Shown here piece by piece: positions 1-10,628 of a stretch of 64,000 nucleotides of DNA (position 1 is the stretch's first letter; the number at the start of each line of letters is the position of its first letter). The DNA is taken from NCBI RefSeq assembly GCF_001747895.1, contig NZ_LNNB01000009.1, positions 62,001-126,000 on the forward strand, read 5' to 3'. Made by a program: the position numbers and the translations under genes. Source of the stretch: Staphylococcus equorum. Lineage in GTDB: Bacteria; Bacillota; Bacilli; Staphylococcales; Staphylococcaceae. The notes beneath the pieces were generated by a model, which was not told where the DNA came from, searched no databases, and worked only from the letters and a program-made list of their open reading frames with translations.

Positions 1-46
1 TGACCGATATGCTAAATTTAGAAATATTGGAACATTCCACGAATAA
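1..46 (+). CDS. accA: AccA C-terminus (partial)
   Basis: Only the last 14 codons and the stop (44-46) are inside the window, read from base 2. The peptide ends in RYAKFRNIGTFHE, which resembles the end of the acetyl-CoA carboxylase carboxyltransferase alpha subunit. This subunit transfers CO2 from carboxy-biotin to acetyl-CoA in fatty acid synthesis. The position directly before pfkA and pyk is where accA sits in staphylococci. The call rests on this short tail plus synteny. Confidence 0.75.
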   Translation, partial: DRYAKFRNIGTFHE

Positions 47-65
47 TAATAAATATACTAAGATT

Positions 66-112
66 AGCTGTACAGAAATTTATGACGATAGATTTCTGCA
101 CAGCTATTTTTT
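66..112 (+). terminator. Rho-independent terminator after accA
   Basis: A 14-bp stem with one mismatch (66-79 pairing with 92-105) encloses a 12-nt loop and is followed by a run of T. It separates accA from pfkA. Confidence 0.85.
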
Positions 113-241
113 ATAGTTGTAGAGAAGGAGATTGAGTAAATGCAAACCCTTAACTTATTTAAAAAATAAATATATTGTTTAAGAAATATAATTTAAAGGT
201 AAATATAAAAGAGTGCTCATTTCATTTTTGCCGAAAAATTA

Positions 242-298
242 TAGTAAACGCTTACTAGTTATAATTTAATAGCTTAGATTACTTTAAAACGTTTACAT
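242..298. promoter_or_regulatory. Two cre-like CcpA sites upstream of pfkA
   Basis: The roughly 340-bp gap before pfkA holds two candidate catabolite-responsive elements. Site 1 (242-257, TAGTAAACGCTTACTA) is a near-perfect palindrome that contains the core GTAARCGYTTAC. Site 2 (283-298, read on the minus strand) matches WTGNNARCGNWWWCAW at all but one defined position. CcpA control of glycolysis is established in Firmicutes, but whether these sites activate or repress pfkA here is inference. Nothing else recognisable lies between the accA terminator and pfkA. Confidence 0.5.
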
Positions 299-352
299 TC
301 GGCACAAAGCCTTATTTTAATGGCACCATTGTATTATTTATGGTATTTTTAG

Positions 353-1354
<1,002 letters not shown>

Positions 1355-1374
1355 AATACTTGGAGGCATTATTA

Positions 1375-3135
1375 ATGAGAAAAACTAAAATTGTTTGTAC
1401 TATTGGACCAGCGTCAGAATCGGAAGAAATGCTTGAGAAATTAATGAAAGCTGGAATGAACGTTGCACGTTTAAACTTTTCACATGGTGATCATGCAGAA
1501 CATAAAGCAAGAATTGATTCAATTCGCAAAGTATCTAAAAAATTAGGTAAAACTGTTGCAATCTTACTAGATACTAAAGGCCCTGAAATTCGTACACATA
1601 GTATGAAAAATGGCAAAATAGAACTTGAAAAAGATACTGAAGTCATTGTAAGCATGACAGAAGTAGAAGGTACACCTGAAAAATTCTCAGTAACTTATGA
1701 TAATTTAATCAATGATGTAGAAGAAGGTTCATATATTTTATTAGATGATGGCTTAATTGAATTACAAGTTAAAAGTATCGACAAAGATAACGGCGAAGTT
1801 GTTTGTGATGTACTAAACACTGGCGAATTAAGCAACAAAAAAGGTGTTAACTTACCTGGCGTTAAAGTAAGTTTACCTGGTATCACTGATAAAGATGCTG
1901 AAGATATTAATTTCGGTATTAGCGAAGGCGTTGATTTTATCGCAGCTAGTTTCGTACGTCGTCCAAGTGATGTACTAGATATCCGTAAATTACTAGAAGC
2001 ACAAAAAAATACAACAATCAGTATTATACCTAAAATTGAAAATCAAGAAGGTATCGATAATATCAAAGGTATTCTTGAAGTTTCAGATGGTTTAATGGTT
2101 GCACGTGGTGATATGGGTGTTGAAATCCCACCAGAATCAGTACCTATGGTGCAAAAGGATTTAATTAGACAATGTAATAAATTAGGCAAACCTGTTATCA
2201 CTGCGACTCAAATGCTTGATTCTATGCAAAGAAACCCACGTGCTACACGTGCCGAAGCAAGTGATGTTGCCAACGCAATTTATGATGGTACTGATGCAGT
2301 TATGCTTTCTGGTGAAACAGCTGCTGGACTTTATCCTGAAGAAGCAGTTAAAACAATGCGTAATATTGCAGTTTCTGCTGAAGGTGCACAAGATTATAAA
2401 AAATTATTATCAGACCGTACTAAATTAGTAGAAACTTCACTTGTTAATGCAATTGGTGTTTCAGTTGCACATACAGCATTAAACTTAAATGTAAAAGCAA
2501 TTGTTGCTGCTACAGAAAGTGGTTCTACTGCACGTACGATTTCTAAATATCGTCCACAATCAGACATTATCGCAGTAACACCTAATCCAGAAACTGCACG
2601 CCAATGTGCGCTAGTATGGGGAATTCACCCAGTAATCAAAGAAGGACGTAAAACTACAGATGCATTATTAAATAATGCTGTAGCTACTGCAGTTGAAACA
2701 GAAAAAGTTCAAAATGGTGATTTAATTATTATCACTGCTGGCGTTCCAACAGGTGAAAAAGGTACTACTAACATGATGAAATTACATTTAGTAGGCGATG
2801 AACTTGCAAAAGGACAAGGTATTGGTAGAAATTCAGTTGTTGGCCAAACACTTGTTGTTAATAATGCAAGTGAGTTAGAAGGTAAAGATTTATCTGAAAC
2901 TATTATTGTAACGTCTTCAGTAGACGAAACGCTTGTACCTTATATTGAAAATGCAATTGGTTTAATCACAGAAGAAAACGGCATCACTTCACCAAGTGCG
3001 ATTATTGGTTTAGAAAAAGGTATTCCTACAGTTGTTGGTGTTGAAAACGCAACTAAAGAAATACAAAATGATGTTTTAGTTACTATTGATGCAAATCAAG
3101 GTAAAATCTTCGAAGGTTATGCTAACGTTCTATAA
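1375..3135 (+). CDS. pyk: Pyruvate kinase
   Basis: Converts phosphoenolpyruvate and ADP to pyruvate and ATP, the last step of glycolysis. The 586-residue protein has the barrel start [13 protein letters not shown], the active-site lysine region [11 protein letters not shown] and the metal-binding segment [12 protein letters not shown]. It also carries the extra C-terminal domain found in Bacillus and Staphylococcus enzymes, related to PEP-utilising phosphohistidine domains (about residues 475-586, with [12 protein letters not shown]). The start at 1375 follows a GGAGG at 1362-1366; an ATG 15 bases upstream would leave no room for that site. Tandem with pfkA. Confidence 0.97.
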   Translation: MRKTKIVCTIGPASESEEMLEKLMKAGMNVARLNFSHGDHAEHKARIDSIRKVSKKLGKTVAILLDTKGPEIRTHSMKNGKIELEKDTEVIVSMTEVEGTPEKFSVTYDNLINDVEEGSYILLDDGLIELQVKSIDKDNGEVVCDVLNTGELSNKKGVNLPGVKVSLPGITDKDAEDINFGISEGVDFIAASFVRRPSDVLDIRKLLEAQKNTTISIIPKIENQEGIDNIKGILEVSDGLMVARGDMGVEIPPESVPMVQKDLIRQCNKLGKPVITATQMLDSMQRNPRATRAEASDVANAIYDGTDAVMLSGETAAGLYPEEAVKTMRNIAVSAEGAQDYKKLLSDRTKLVETSLVNAIGVSVAHTALNLNVKAIVAATESGSTARTISKYRPQSDIIAVTPNPETARQCALVWGIHPVIKEGRKTTDALLNNAVATAVETEKVQNGDLIIITAGVPTGEKGTTNMMKLHLVGDELAKGQGIGRNSVVGQTLVVNNASELEGKDLSETIIVTSSVDETLVPYIENAIGLITEENGITSPSAIIGLEKGIPTVVGVENATKEIQNDVLVTIDANQGKIFEGYANVL

Positions 3136-3198
3136 TAAATTTACGAATATAAACAAATAGGCAGTTGTAAATTCCTATTTGAAATAATAGAAGACATT

Positions 3199-3238
3199 GA
3201 GAGTTAATTGAATTTTAAATTCAGTTAACTCTCTTTTT
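3199..3238 (+). terminator. Terminator of pfkA-pyk
   Basis: An A+T-rich stem with arms GAGAGTTAATTGAAT and ATTCAGTTAACTCTC is followed by TTTTT, 64 bases after the pyk stop. Confidence 0.8.
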
Positions 3239-3298
3239 AATTTTCACTCAATCTTATATAAAATCACTAAGATTACTATTTTTAATCATAATAAAAAA

Positions 3299-3339
3299 CT
3301 ATCCATACACATTGGTTCGCGAGCAATGTGTATAGATAG
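3299..3339. terminator. Bidirectional terminator between pyk and the permease
   Basis: A 16-bp near-perfect stem (3299-3314 with 3324-3339) has a 9-nt loop. On the minus strand it is followed by a run of six T, which fits termination of the reverse-strand permease gene. The plus side has a weaker T-rich tail. Confidence 0.8.
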
Positions 3340-3361
3340 CTTATTTTGAAAATACCCTCTT

Positions 3362-4726
3362 TTATTTATCTTGAGTACGTGCTACTTTTTTATATCTTAA
3401 GTACATTAAACTTAAGGCAACGAACCATATCGGTGTTAAAAATACTGCTGTTCTTGTAACCTCATTTACGAATAATAGACAAAATACTAAGAAGAAAAAT
3501 ATTAAGATGATATAACCCATATATTTACCGCCTACTAATTTAAAATTAGCCTGTTTGTGGCCTTCTGGGTTACGTTTAGTATAATTGATATAAGCAACGG
3601 TGATTAACGCCCAAACGGCTAAAAACAACACTGTAGATACAGTTGTGATATAAGTGAAGACGAGTGTTGCATTCGGTACAATATAATTTAATAAAGCTGC
3701 GATCATCAGTAAAGCGCATGAGACAAATATTGCAATGTGCGGCACACCATTTTTATTCGTTGATGCAAAATAAGGTGGTGCTTGTTTTTGATTAGAAAGA
3801 CCAAAGAGCATACGACTGTTAGAAAAAATACCACTGTTACAAGAAGATGCCGCTGCAGTTAGTACAACGAAATTAATAATGCCTGCTGCAAATGGAATAC
3901 CGATTAGCGCGAACAATCTAACAAATGGACTATCGTCAGGATTTATGGCATTCCATGGGATGATTGACATAATCACAGCTAACGCGCCTACATAAAAAAC
4001 TAATATACGTAAAGGCACACTATTAATTGCTTTCGGTAAGGTCTTAGTCGGATCTTTAGTTTCGCCCGCAGTCACACCTATTAATTCGATACCGACAAAT
4101 GAGAATACAGCCATTTGGAATGACATTAAAAACCCATTAACCCCTTTAGGGAATATACCATTAGTGTATAAATTAGATAATGAAGCATGTCCAAATTGTG
4201 TGTCATAGGCCATAATAATCATAATTGCACCAACAACAATCAAAGCGAGAATCGTTACAATTTTTATGATTGCAAACCAAAATTCTAACTCCCCAAATAG
4301 TTTAGCGCTTAATAAATTAAGTGACATAAGTACAAGTACACAGAACAAAGCACTGATCCAATTTGGAATGTGAGGAAACCAAAAACTTACATATTTAGCT
4401 ACTGCAGTAACCTCAGCCATACCAGTAATAATCCAACATAACCAATAAGTCCAACCAGTTACAAAACCTGCAAATGAACCAATGTATTGATTCGTGACAT
4501 CGGCGAAAGACTTGAAATTAGTATTTGTCACAAGCATTTCTCCTAAGCCACGCATAAACATAAATAGCATAAAACCAATGATAATATATGTAAGTAAAAT
4601 AGAAGGGCCAGTTAACGCGATGGTTTGGCCAGCTCCTAAAAATAGACCTGTACCAATTGCGCCACCAATTGCAATCAACTGGATGTGCCGATTACTTAGT
4701 TCTCTCTGTAATTCATTGTTTGACAT
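3362..4726 (-). CDS. Amino-acid permease, AapA-like (APC superfamily)
   Basis: A 454-residue integral membrane protein of the amino acid-polyamine-organocation superfamily. The N-terminus has RHIQLIAIGGAIGTGLFLGAG, the unwound first-helix signature of the AAT family, and about 12 hydrophobic segments follow. The S. aureus gene at this place is annotated aapA, a D-serine/D-alanine/glycine transporter. The family fits well, but the substrate cannot be read from the sequence. A GAAGGAG lies before the ATG. It is transcribed away from gltA and shares with it a roughly 350-bp divergent regulatory region. It ends in the bidirectional terminator shared with the pyk side. Confidence 0.85.
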   Translation of the reverse strand: MSNNELQRELSNRHIQLIAIGGAIGTGLFLGAGQTIALTGPSILLTYIIIGFMLFMFMRGLGEMLVTNTNFKSFADVTNQYIGSFAGFVTGWTYWLCWIITGMAEVTAVAKYVSFWFPHIPNWISALFCVLVLMSLNLLSAKLFGELEFWFAIIKIVTILALIVVGAIMIIMAYDTQFGHASLSNLYTNGIFPKGVNGFLMSFQMAVFSFVGIELIGVTAGETKDPTKTLPKAINSVPLRILVFYVGALAVIMSIIPWNAINPDDSPFVRLFALIGIPFAAGIINFVVLTAAASSCNSGIFSNSRMLFGLSNQKQAPPYFASTNKNGVPHIAIFVSCALLMIAALLNYIVPNATLVFTYITTVSTVLFLAVWALITVAYINYTKRNPEGHKQANFKLVGGKYMGYIILIFFFLVFCLLFVNEVTRTAVFLTPIWFVALSLMYLRYKKVARTQDK

Positions 4727-4831
4727 AATCTACTACTCCTTCATTTTGTCGTTTTATTATTATGCAACTGTCTTTAAAATATTACAACTGTTTTTTAACT
4801 GAATCATAAAAAAAGTTAAGGATAAAACTAC

Positions 4832-4851
4832 ATTAATAATTAGTTATTAAT
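4832..4851. promoter_or_regulatory. Perfect 8-bp inverted repeat in the permease/gltA divergent region
   Basis: ATTAATAA-TTAG-TTATTAAT is an exact dyad between two divergent genes, which makes it a plausible operator. The spacing does not match the CcpC box (ATAA-N7-TTAT) that I looked for, so the binding protein is unknown. An A+T-rich dyad could also arise by chance. Confidence 0.3.
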
Positions 4852-5005
4852 AATGATAACCAAATGAAAAGTAATAAAAATTGAACTGTAAGGCTTTCCA
4901 TACTAAAATGAGATTATAACACCGTTTCATATCATGACGTGTTTAAGGGTATATAAACAAATACTTATTTCTTAGTGTTTTGGCAAGAGGATTAAACTTT
5001 AAATA

Positions 5006-5055
5006 TTCACAAAAGGGACGAAATTGGATATAATGGTTAATGAAAGCCATTTCAT
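5006..5055 (+). promoter_or_regulatory. gltA promoter with overlapping cre site
   Basis: A sigma-A type promoter has -35 TTCACA at 5006-5011, a 17-bp spacer and -10 TATAAT at 5029-5034. Immediately downstream, 5040-5055 (ATGAAAGCCATTTCAT) matches the cre consensus WTGNNARCGNWWWCAW at all but one defined position. A cre over the transcription start is the geometry of CcpA repression, and citrate synthase is a known CcpA target in Firmicutes. The match is seen; repression here is inferred. Confidence 0.65.
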
Positions 5056-5082
5056 AACGAAATAGAAAAGGGGAATTTATAT

Positions 5083-6201
5083 ATGGCAGAGTTACAAAAA
5101 GGTTTAGAAGGGGTAATTGCATCTCAAACTAAAGTAAGTTCTATCATTGATAGTCAATTAACATATGCAGGTTATGATATTGATGATTTAGCTCAAAATG
5201 CTGAGTTTGAAGAAGTTGTCTTCTTATTATGGCACTACCGATTACCTAATGAAGAAGAATTAAAAGAATTAAAAGAAAAGCTTTTTGAACACATGACACT
5301 AAATCCTAGAGTGTATAATCACTTTAAAGAATACGCTACTAGTAATGTGCATCCAATGACAGCGTTAAGAACTTCTGTGTCTTATATTGCCCATTTTGAT
5401 GAACATGCTGAAACTGAAAGCGATGAACAAACAATGGAACGTGCAATACGTATTCAAGCTAAAATAGCTTCTCTTGTTACAGCATATGCAAGAGTTAGAG
5501 AAGGTAAAGAGGTTGTAAAACCCAATAGTGAATTAAATTATGCAGGAAACTTCTTATATATGTTAAGAGGGGAACTACCTACAGATATCGAAGTTGAAGC
5601 GTTTAACAAAGCGCTTGTATTACATGCTGACCATGAGTTGAATGCCTCAACATTTACAGCAAGATGTGCTGTTTCATCATTATCAGATATGTATTCAGGC
5701 ATTGTTGCTGCAGTTGGTTCATTAAAAGGCCCACTTCACGGTGGCGCAAATGAACGTGTCATGAGCATGCTAGCTGAAGTGAAATCAATTGATGAAGTTG
5801 ATAATTACATCGATAAAAAAATTGAAAATAAAGAAAAAATTATGGGCTTCGGACACCGTGTATATAAAGATGGTGATCCAAGAGCGAAATACTTAAAAGA
5901 AATGAGTAGAAAAATCACAGCAGAAACAGGTCAAAGTCAATTATTTGATATTTCCGTTAAAATTGCTGATAAGATGAAAGAAGAAAAAGGCTTAATAGCC
6001 AATGTGGATTTCTTTAGTGCGACAGTTTATCATAGTATGAACATTGAGCATGATTTATTCACTCCAATTTTTGCGGTAAGTAGAACTTCTGGTTGGATTG
6101 CACATATCTTAGAACAATATAGAGATAACAGAATTATGCGTCCAAGAGCTGAGTATATTGGTGAAACAGATAGAAAATATGAACCAATAGAAAAAAGATA
6201 A
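5083..6201 (+). CDS. gltA: Citrate synthase
   Basis: Condenses acetyl-CoA and oxaloacetate to citrate, the entry step of the TCA cycle. The 372-residue length is that of the short Gram-positive type (Bacillus CitZ). Active-site segments are visible: the substrate histidine region GPLHGGANERV, the second histidine and arginine in MGFGHRVYKDGDPRA, and the catalytic aspartate region NVDFFSATVYH. A GGGGA ribosome site precedes the ATG. It is followed by icd 105 bp downstream without an obvious terminator, so the two are probably co-transcribed (citZ-citC in Bacillus terms). Confidence 0.97.
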   Translation: MAELQKGLEGVIASQTKVSSIIDSQLTYAGYDIDDLAQNAEFEEVVFLLWHYRLPNEEELKELKEKLFEHMTLNPRVYNHFKEYATSNVHPMTALRTSVSYIAHFDEHAETESDEQTMERAIRIQAKIASLVTAYARVREGKEVVKPNSELNYAGNFLYMLRGELPTDIEVEAFNKALVLHADHELNASTFTARCAVSSLSDMYSGIVAAVGSLKGPLHGGANERVMSMLAEVKSIDEVDNYIDKKIENKEKIMGFGHRVYKDGDPRAKYLKEMSRKITAETGQSQLFDISVKIADKMKEEKGLIANVDFFSATVYHSMNIEHDLFTPIFAVSRTSGWIAHILEQYRDNRIMRPRAEYIGETDRKYEPIEKR

Positions 6202-6306
6202 TAAGTTTAATCATTTTCATTACAGTTTTTATTGTAATAATGAATGTATAAACAATATTTTTGAAAAGTATTTAATCAATAAAACAAAACACGGAGGTTT
6301 TTTTAC

Positions 6307-7575
6307 ATGTCAGGAGAAAAAATAGTAAAATCACAAGAAGGTTTAACAGTTCCAAATAATCCAATCATCCCATTTATTATCGGTGATGGTATTGGACCAG
6401 ATATCTGGAATGCGGCAAGCAGAGTAATCGATGCAGCTGTTGAAGAAGCTTATAACGGTGAAAAGAAAATCGAATGGAAAGAAGTATTAGCTGGACAAAA
6501 AGCTTACGATGAAACTGGCGAATGGTTACCTAAAGAAACACTTGATACAATTAATGAATATTTAATTGCTATTAAAGGTCCTTTAACAACACCAATTGGT
6601 GGCGGTATCCGCTCACTTAACGTTGCTTTACGTCAAGAATTAGATTTATTTACATGTTTACGCCCAGTACGTTGGTTCCAAGGCGTTCCTTCACCAGTTA
6701 AACGTCCTGAAGACACTGATATGGTTATTTTCCGTGAAAATACTGAAGACATTTATGCTGGTATTGAATTCCAAGAAGGTACTCCTGAAGTTAAGAAATT
6801 AATTGAATTCTTACAAAATGAAATGGGCGCTAAAAATATTAGATTCCCAGAAACATCAGGTATTGGTGTGAAACCAGTTTCTAAAGAAGGTACAGAACGT
6901 TTAGTACGTGCTTCTATACAATACGCTTTAGAAAATAATCGTAAATCATTAACTTTAGTGCATAAAGGTAATATCATGAAATTTACTGAAGGTGCATTTA
7001 AACAATGGGGTTATGATTTAGCACATAACGAATTTGGTGATAAAGTATTTACTTGGCAGCAATATGATGAAATTGTTGAAAAAGAAGGTAAAGACAAAGC
7101 AAACGAAGCGCAAGAAAAAGCAGAAAAAGAAGGCAAAATTATCGTTAAAGATTCAATTGCTGACATTTTCTTACAACAAATCTTAACACGTCCATCAGAT
7201 CATGATGTAGTGGCTACAATGAACTTAAATGGTGACTATGTATCTGATGCATTAGCAGCACAAGTTGGTGGCATTGGTATTGCACCTGGTGCAAACATTA
7301 ACTATGAAACTGGACATGCTATTTTTGAAGCTACACATGGTACAGCTCCAAAATATGCTGGACAAAACAAAGTTAACCCATCATCTGAAATTTTAAGTGC
7401 AACACTAATGTTAGAACACCTAGGCTGGCAAGAAGCTGCAGATAAGATTACTGAATCAATTGAAAAAACAATTGCTTCTAAAGTAGTAACTTACGACTTT
7501 GCCCGTTTAATGGATGGTGCTAAAGAAGTTTCTACTTCTGACTTTGCAGATGAACTGATTAAAAACATCAAATAA
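6307..7575 (+). CDS. icd: Isocitrate dehydrogenase (NADP+)
   Basis: Oxidatively decarboxylates isocitrate to 2-oxoglutarate, forming NADPH. The 422-residue protein has the substrate-site segment [16 protein letters not shown], the REN motif in [11 protein letters not shown], and the nucleotide/metal region ending in [17 protein letters not shown]. The latter is typical of the homodimeric NADP enzyme. GGAGG lies 10 bases before the start. It is second in the gltA-icd unit and ends at two successive hairpins. Confidence 0.97.
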   Translation: MSGEKIVKSQEGLTVPNNPIIPFIIGDGIGPDIWNAASRVIDAAVEEAYNGEKKIEWKEVLAGQKAYDETGEWLPKETLDTINEYLIAIKGPLTTPIGGGIRSLNVALRQELDLFTCLRPVRWFQGVPSPVKRPEDTDMVIFRENTEDIYAGIEFQEGTPEVKKLIEFLQNEMGAKNIRFPETSGIGVKPVSKEGTERLVRASIQYALENNRKSLTLVHKGNIMKFTEGAFKQWGYDLAHNEFGDKVFTWQQYDEIVEKEGKDKANEAQEKAEKEGKIIVKDSIADIFLQQILTRPSDHDVVATMNLNGDYVSDALAAQVGGIGIAPGANINYETGHAIFEATHGTAPKYAGQNKVNPSSEILSATLMLEHLGWQEAADKITESIEKTIASKVVTYDFARLMDGAKEVSTSDFADELIKNIK

Positions 7576-7580
7576 TATAA

Positions 7581-7663
7581 ATTCGTATTGAATCGTTAAA
7601 GATTCAATATGAATTGATTTTAAAGTTACCAACAATATCTTAGGATTTTGTTGGTATTTTTTT
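7581..7663 (+). terminator. Tandem terminators after icd
   Basis: Two hairpins lie in a row. The first has arms ATTCGTATTGAATC and GATTCAATATGAAT (7581-7614). The second has arms TACCAACAA and TTGTTGGTA (7627-7656) followed by seven T. Confidence 0.85.
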
Positions 7664-7804
7664 GTTTTCACGATTTAGTAAAAATGCACCACAAAGAGTA
7701 TTTAATTCATATGGTTTTGCATGTAAATTGTAAATTTAAGGATAGTATTTAATGTGAATTAACACGAAAGATTTCAAGGAACTGCATATTTTCAATGATA
7801 TAAG

Positions 7805-7897
7805 TGTTCATCTTGTTAATTAAATGTTAAGATTTTGTTAACGTATAATTTCAAGAAAATTCAGTAAAACGAAATCAACAGCACAATAGATTGTTAA
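7805..7897. promoter_or_regulatory. Candidate PhoP boxes upstream of phoPR
   Basis: TGTTAA occurs at 7814-7819, 7825-7830 and 7836-7841, each exactly 11 bp from the next. Read on the minus strand this is TTAACA-N5-TTAACA-N5-TTAACA, the known architecture of a Pho box (TT[ACT]ACA repeats with about 5-bp spacers). A related TGTTCA sits at 7805-7810 and another TGTTAA at 7892-7897. The repeats lie about 200 bp before the phoP start in a 469-bp gap, and a TATAAT occurs at 8008-8013. Autoregulation of phoPR is known in Bacillus and is the likely meaning here. Confidence 0.55.
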
Positions 7898-8044
7898 CAG
7901 TACAATTACATTAAATTCATGAATACTTAATTTGTTTCTATAATATAGGCATTGTAAAGTTTATGTGAAAAGAATTTAAAGTATGTTATTTTTATTTAAA
8001 TATAAGTTATAATTAATTTGTAAACACAAATATGGAGGTATACT

Positions 8045-8755
8045 ATGTCACAAAAAGTACTTGTAGTAGATGATGAGCAATCAATCGTAACCTTATTAAA
8101 ATATAATTTAGAGCAAGCTGGATATATAGTGGATGTAGCTTATGATGGAGAAGAAGCACTGGAGAAGGTTAATGCTACAAACCCCGAATTAGTTGTGTTA
8201 GATGTCATGCTTCCAAAAAAAGATGGGATAGAAGTGTGTAAAACGATCCGTTCTGATAAAAACCTTGTACCCATCTTAATGCTGACAGCTAAAGATGATG
8301 AATTTGATCGAGTACTTGGACTAGAACTTGGCGCAGACGATTATATGACTAAACCATTTTCACCAAGAGAAGTCGTAGCAAGAGTCAAAGCTATTTTAAG
8401 AAGATCTGCCATGGTTACAGAAGCAGCTCAAATTGAAAATGATGAAGATGACATACTTATTGGTGCAATCAGAATTAGACCAGAATATTTTGAAGTGTAT
8501 AGAGAAGATGAACTATTAGAATTAACACCAAAAGAATTTGAACTGTTATTATATCTTATCGAAAGACAGGGTAGAGTAATCACACGTGAACATATGTTAA
8601 ATTCAGTATGGAATTATGAATTTGCGGGTGACTCTAGAATTGTGGACGTACATATTAGTCATTTAAGAGATAAATTAGAAGAAAACCCAAAACAACCTAA
8701 ACTTATCAAAACAGTACGAGGTTTAGGATATAAATTGGAGAGACCTAAGGTTTAA
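8045..8755 (+). CDS. phoP: PhoP response regulator (OmpR family)
   Basis: A 236-residue DNA-binding response regulator for phosphate limitation. It has an N-terminal receiver domain with the acidic pair DD9-10, phospho-acceptor D53 in VVLDVMLP and the conserved lysine in MTKPFSP. The C-terminal half is a winged helix of the OmpR/PhoB type (ELTPKEFELLLYL, DVHISHLRDKLE, IKTVRGLGYKLE). GGAGG lies 6 bases before the ATG. The stop codon shares one base with the phoR start, so translation is coupled. Assignment as PhoP rather than another OmpR regulator rests on the PhoR partner, on polA next door and on the Pho-type repeats upstream. Confidence 0.92.
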   Translation: MSQKVLVVDDEQSIVTLLKYNLEQAGYIVDVAYDGEEALEKVNATNPELVVLDVMLPKKDGIEVCKTIRSDKNLVPILMLTAKDDEFDRVLGLELGADDYMTKPFSPREVVARVKAILRRSAMVTEAAQIENDEDDILIGAIRIRPEYFEVYREDELLELTPKEFELLLYLIERQGRVITREHMLNSVWNYEFAGDSRIVDVHISHLRDKLEENPKQPKLIKTVRGLGYKLERPKV

Positions 8756-10449
8756 TGCTGAAGTTTCATCACCGCCTCTTATTTTTATTATGTACCATCG
8801 TTATCATTAGTTTTATTATGCTAGGCGCAATCATAACACATGTTATTTATAACACGGTTACTACGGGTCAAGAAGGCGACCTAGAGCATCGTTCGAAGCA
8901 TTTCGTTAGTTTGTACAACCATGATAAAATAGCTGAAATCAAAGATATTGCTGAAAGTGAGAAACTTACTGTAGTCATTGAAAAAGGTAACGATGTCTTG
9001 TTGTCCACAAAACAAGGTACTGAGATAAATGAAGATATAAGAAATGAAGCTATTCCTTCGAAACTAATTTATGATAAAGTAGCCGATGATCGAAGATATA
9101 CATTTAAAACTTCAATCAAAGATCAAGACGTTTTGATAAGTGGTGTAAACAATGAAATCTTAGAATTGCAAATTGAAATATGGAAATACACTGCTTTAAT
9201 TGGTTTAATTGTTTTAGTGATTATTTTCTTTGTAGTTCGAAGTATCAATAGAACATACATTAGACCTATTAATGAAGTAACTTATGCCACGAACCTTTTA
9301 GCTGAAGGTTATTATCACGTGAGGGTACCTGAAAGTAACGTTAAAGAGACGAGAGAGTTGTTCGTTACTACAAATGAATTAGCTAGACGTTTGCAACGTT
9401 TAAACCATAAGCAAAAACTACAATCCAATAGACTAAAAACAACTGTAGAAAGTATTCCAAGTTCCATATTAATGATTGATAAATATGGTGAAATTGTTGT
9501 AGCAAATAAAGCATATTATGAGTTGTTTACGCCTGAAGAAGCAGTAGAACATAAAAGTTATGTTGAGTTTATCGATGTTAAAATTCAAAAACTTATTGCT
9601 GATGCTTTTAAAGTAGAAAAACCTATTTATGATCAAGTGGAATTAACCATAGATCAAGTGCATCAAAAATATTTTGATACTGCTTGTGTGCCAATTTTGT
9701 CAAAAACAAAGAAAAATTTATATGGCATGGTTATTGTTATGCATGATATCACGAACCTTAAAAAGCTTGAAAATTTGCGTCGTGAATTTGTAGCGAATGT
9801 ATCACATGAACTAAAAACACCTATTACTTCAATAAAAGGATTTGCTGAGACATTATTAGATGGGGCGAAAAATGATGAACAGGCATTAAATGATTTTTTA
9901 CAAATCATTTCTAAAGAATCTGATCGCATAGAAACCTTAGTTTTTGATTTACTAGATTTATCTCATGTCGAACAACAATCTGAAATAGAAACTGAATATA
10001 TCAGTTTGTCTGACATTGCTGAGTTAACGATAAAAAATATGCAGACGATTGCTGAAAGTAAAGATATAACTATTTTAAATGAAGTGACGCCTGATATTGT
10101 CATTGATGCAAATAAGGATAAAGTTTCACAAGTTGTTATCAATTTATTATCAAATGCAATTAGTTATTCTAAGGAATCGGATGAGGTCATTGTACGTGTA
10201 TATAAAGAAGGTAATAAACGTATACTAGAAGTAGAAGATTTTGGTATGGGGATCAGTGAAGAAGATCAAAAACATATTTTTGAACGCTTCTATAGAGTAG
10301 ATAAAGCACGTAGTAGAGATTCAGGTGGTACGGGCTTAGGACTATCGATTACAAAACATATTATGGAAGCCCATAATGGTAGAATTAACGTCATTAGTAG
10401 TCCAAATGAAGGCTCGACGTTTAGAATTACATTTTTTGAAACAGAGTAA
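8755..10449 (+). CDS. phoR: PhoR sensor histidine kinase
   Basis: A 564-residue membrane kinase that phosphorylates PhoP. Transmembrane segments at about 9-32 and 145-161 enclose an extracellular sensor of roughly 110 residues. A HAMP region (about 162-215), a PAS domain (about 228-335), the phospho-acceptor H351 in NVSHELKTPITSI, and an ATPase domain with N-box (QVVINLLSNAISYS), DFGMGIS and GGTGLGLSI complete the order. The start overlaps the phoP stop by one base. It ends 42 bp before a terminator hairpin. Confidence 0.94.
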   Translation: MLKFHHRLLFLLCTIVIISFIMLGAIITHVIYNTVTTGQEGDLEHRSKHFVSLYNHDKIAEIKDIAESEKLTVVIEKGNDVLLSTKQGTEINEDIRNEAIPSKLIYDKVADDRRYTFKTSIKDQDVLISGVNNEILELQIEIWKYTALIGLIVLVIIFFVVRSINRTYIRPINEVTYATNLLAEGYYHVRVPESNVKETRELFVTTNELARRLQRLNHKQKLQSNRLKTTVESIPSSILMIDKYGEIVVANKAYYELFTPEEAVEHKSYVEFIDVKIQKLIADAFKVEKPIYDQVELTIDQVHQKYFDTACVPILSKTKKNLYGMVIVMHDITNLKKLENLRREFVANVSHELKTPITSIKGFAETLLDGAKNDEQALNDFLQIISKESDRIETLVFDLLDLSHVEQQSEIETEYISLSDIAELTIKNMQTIAESKDITILNEVTPDIVIDANKDKVSQVVINLLSNAISYSKESDEVIVRVYKEGNKRILEVEDFGMGISEEDQKHIFERFYRVDKARSRDSGGTGLGLSITKHIMEAHNGRINVISSPNEGSTFRITFFETE

Positions 10450-10491
10450 GTATACTTTAAATGAACAATTGTTGTATAATATCAAATTGAT

Positions 10492-10532
10492 AGTCGATCT
10501 AATTAACTTAATGTTGTTAGGTCGACTTTTTA
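10492..10532 (+). terminator. Terminator of phoPR
   Basis: AGTCGATCTA pairs with TTAGGTCGACT across a 15-nt loop and is followed by TTTTTAT. Confidence 0.8.
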
Positions 10533-10628
10533 TATTGCTATGAAAATCAGAAGATATGTCGTATCAATACGAATAGCGTCATAATTTATGATAAAATGGA
10601 TAGTAAATATGTGTTGGAGGTTAAAACA

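Noticed and set aside
1695-1886. Reverse-strand open frame inside pyk and similar antisense frames inside valS, polA, clpX, obgE and others
   Set aside because: They lie entirely within strongly conserved genes on the other strand, lack ribosome sites and encode no recognisable protein.
4887-4900. TGTAAGGCTTTCCA as a second cre before gltA
   Set aside because: The central CG is replaced by GC, which breaks the most conserved part of the motif.
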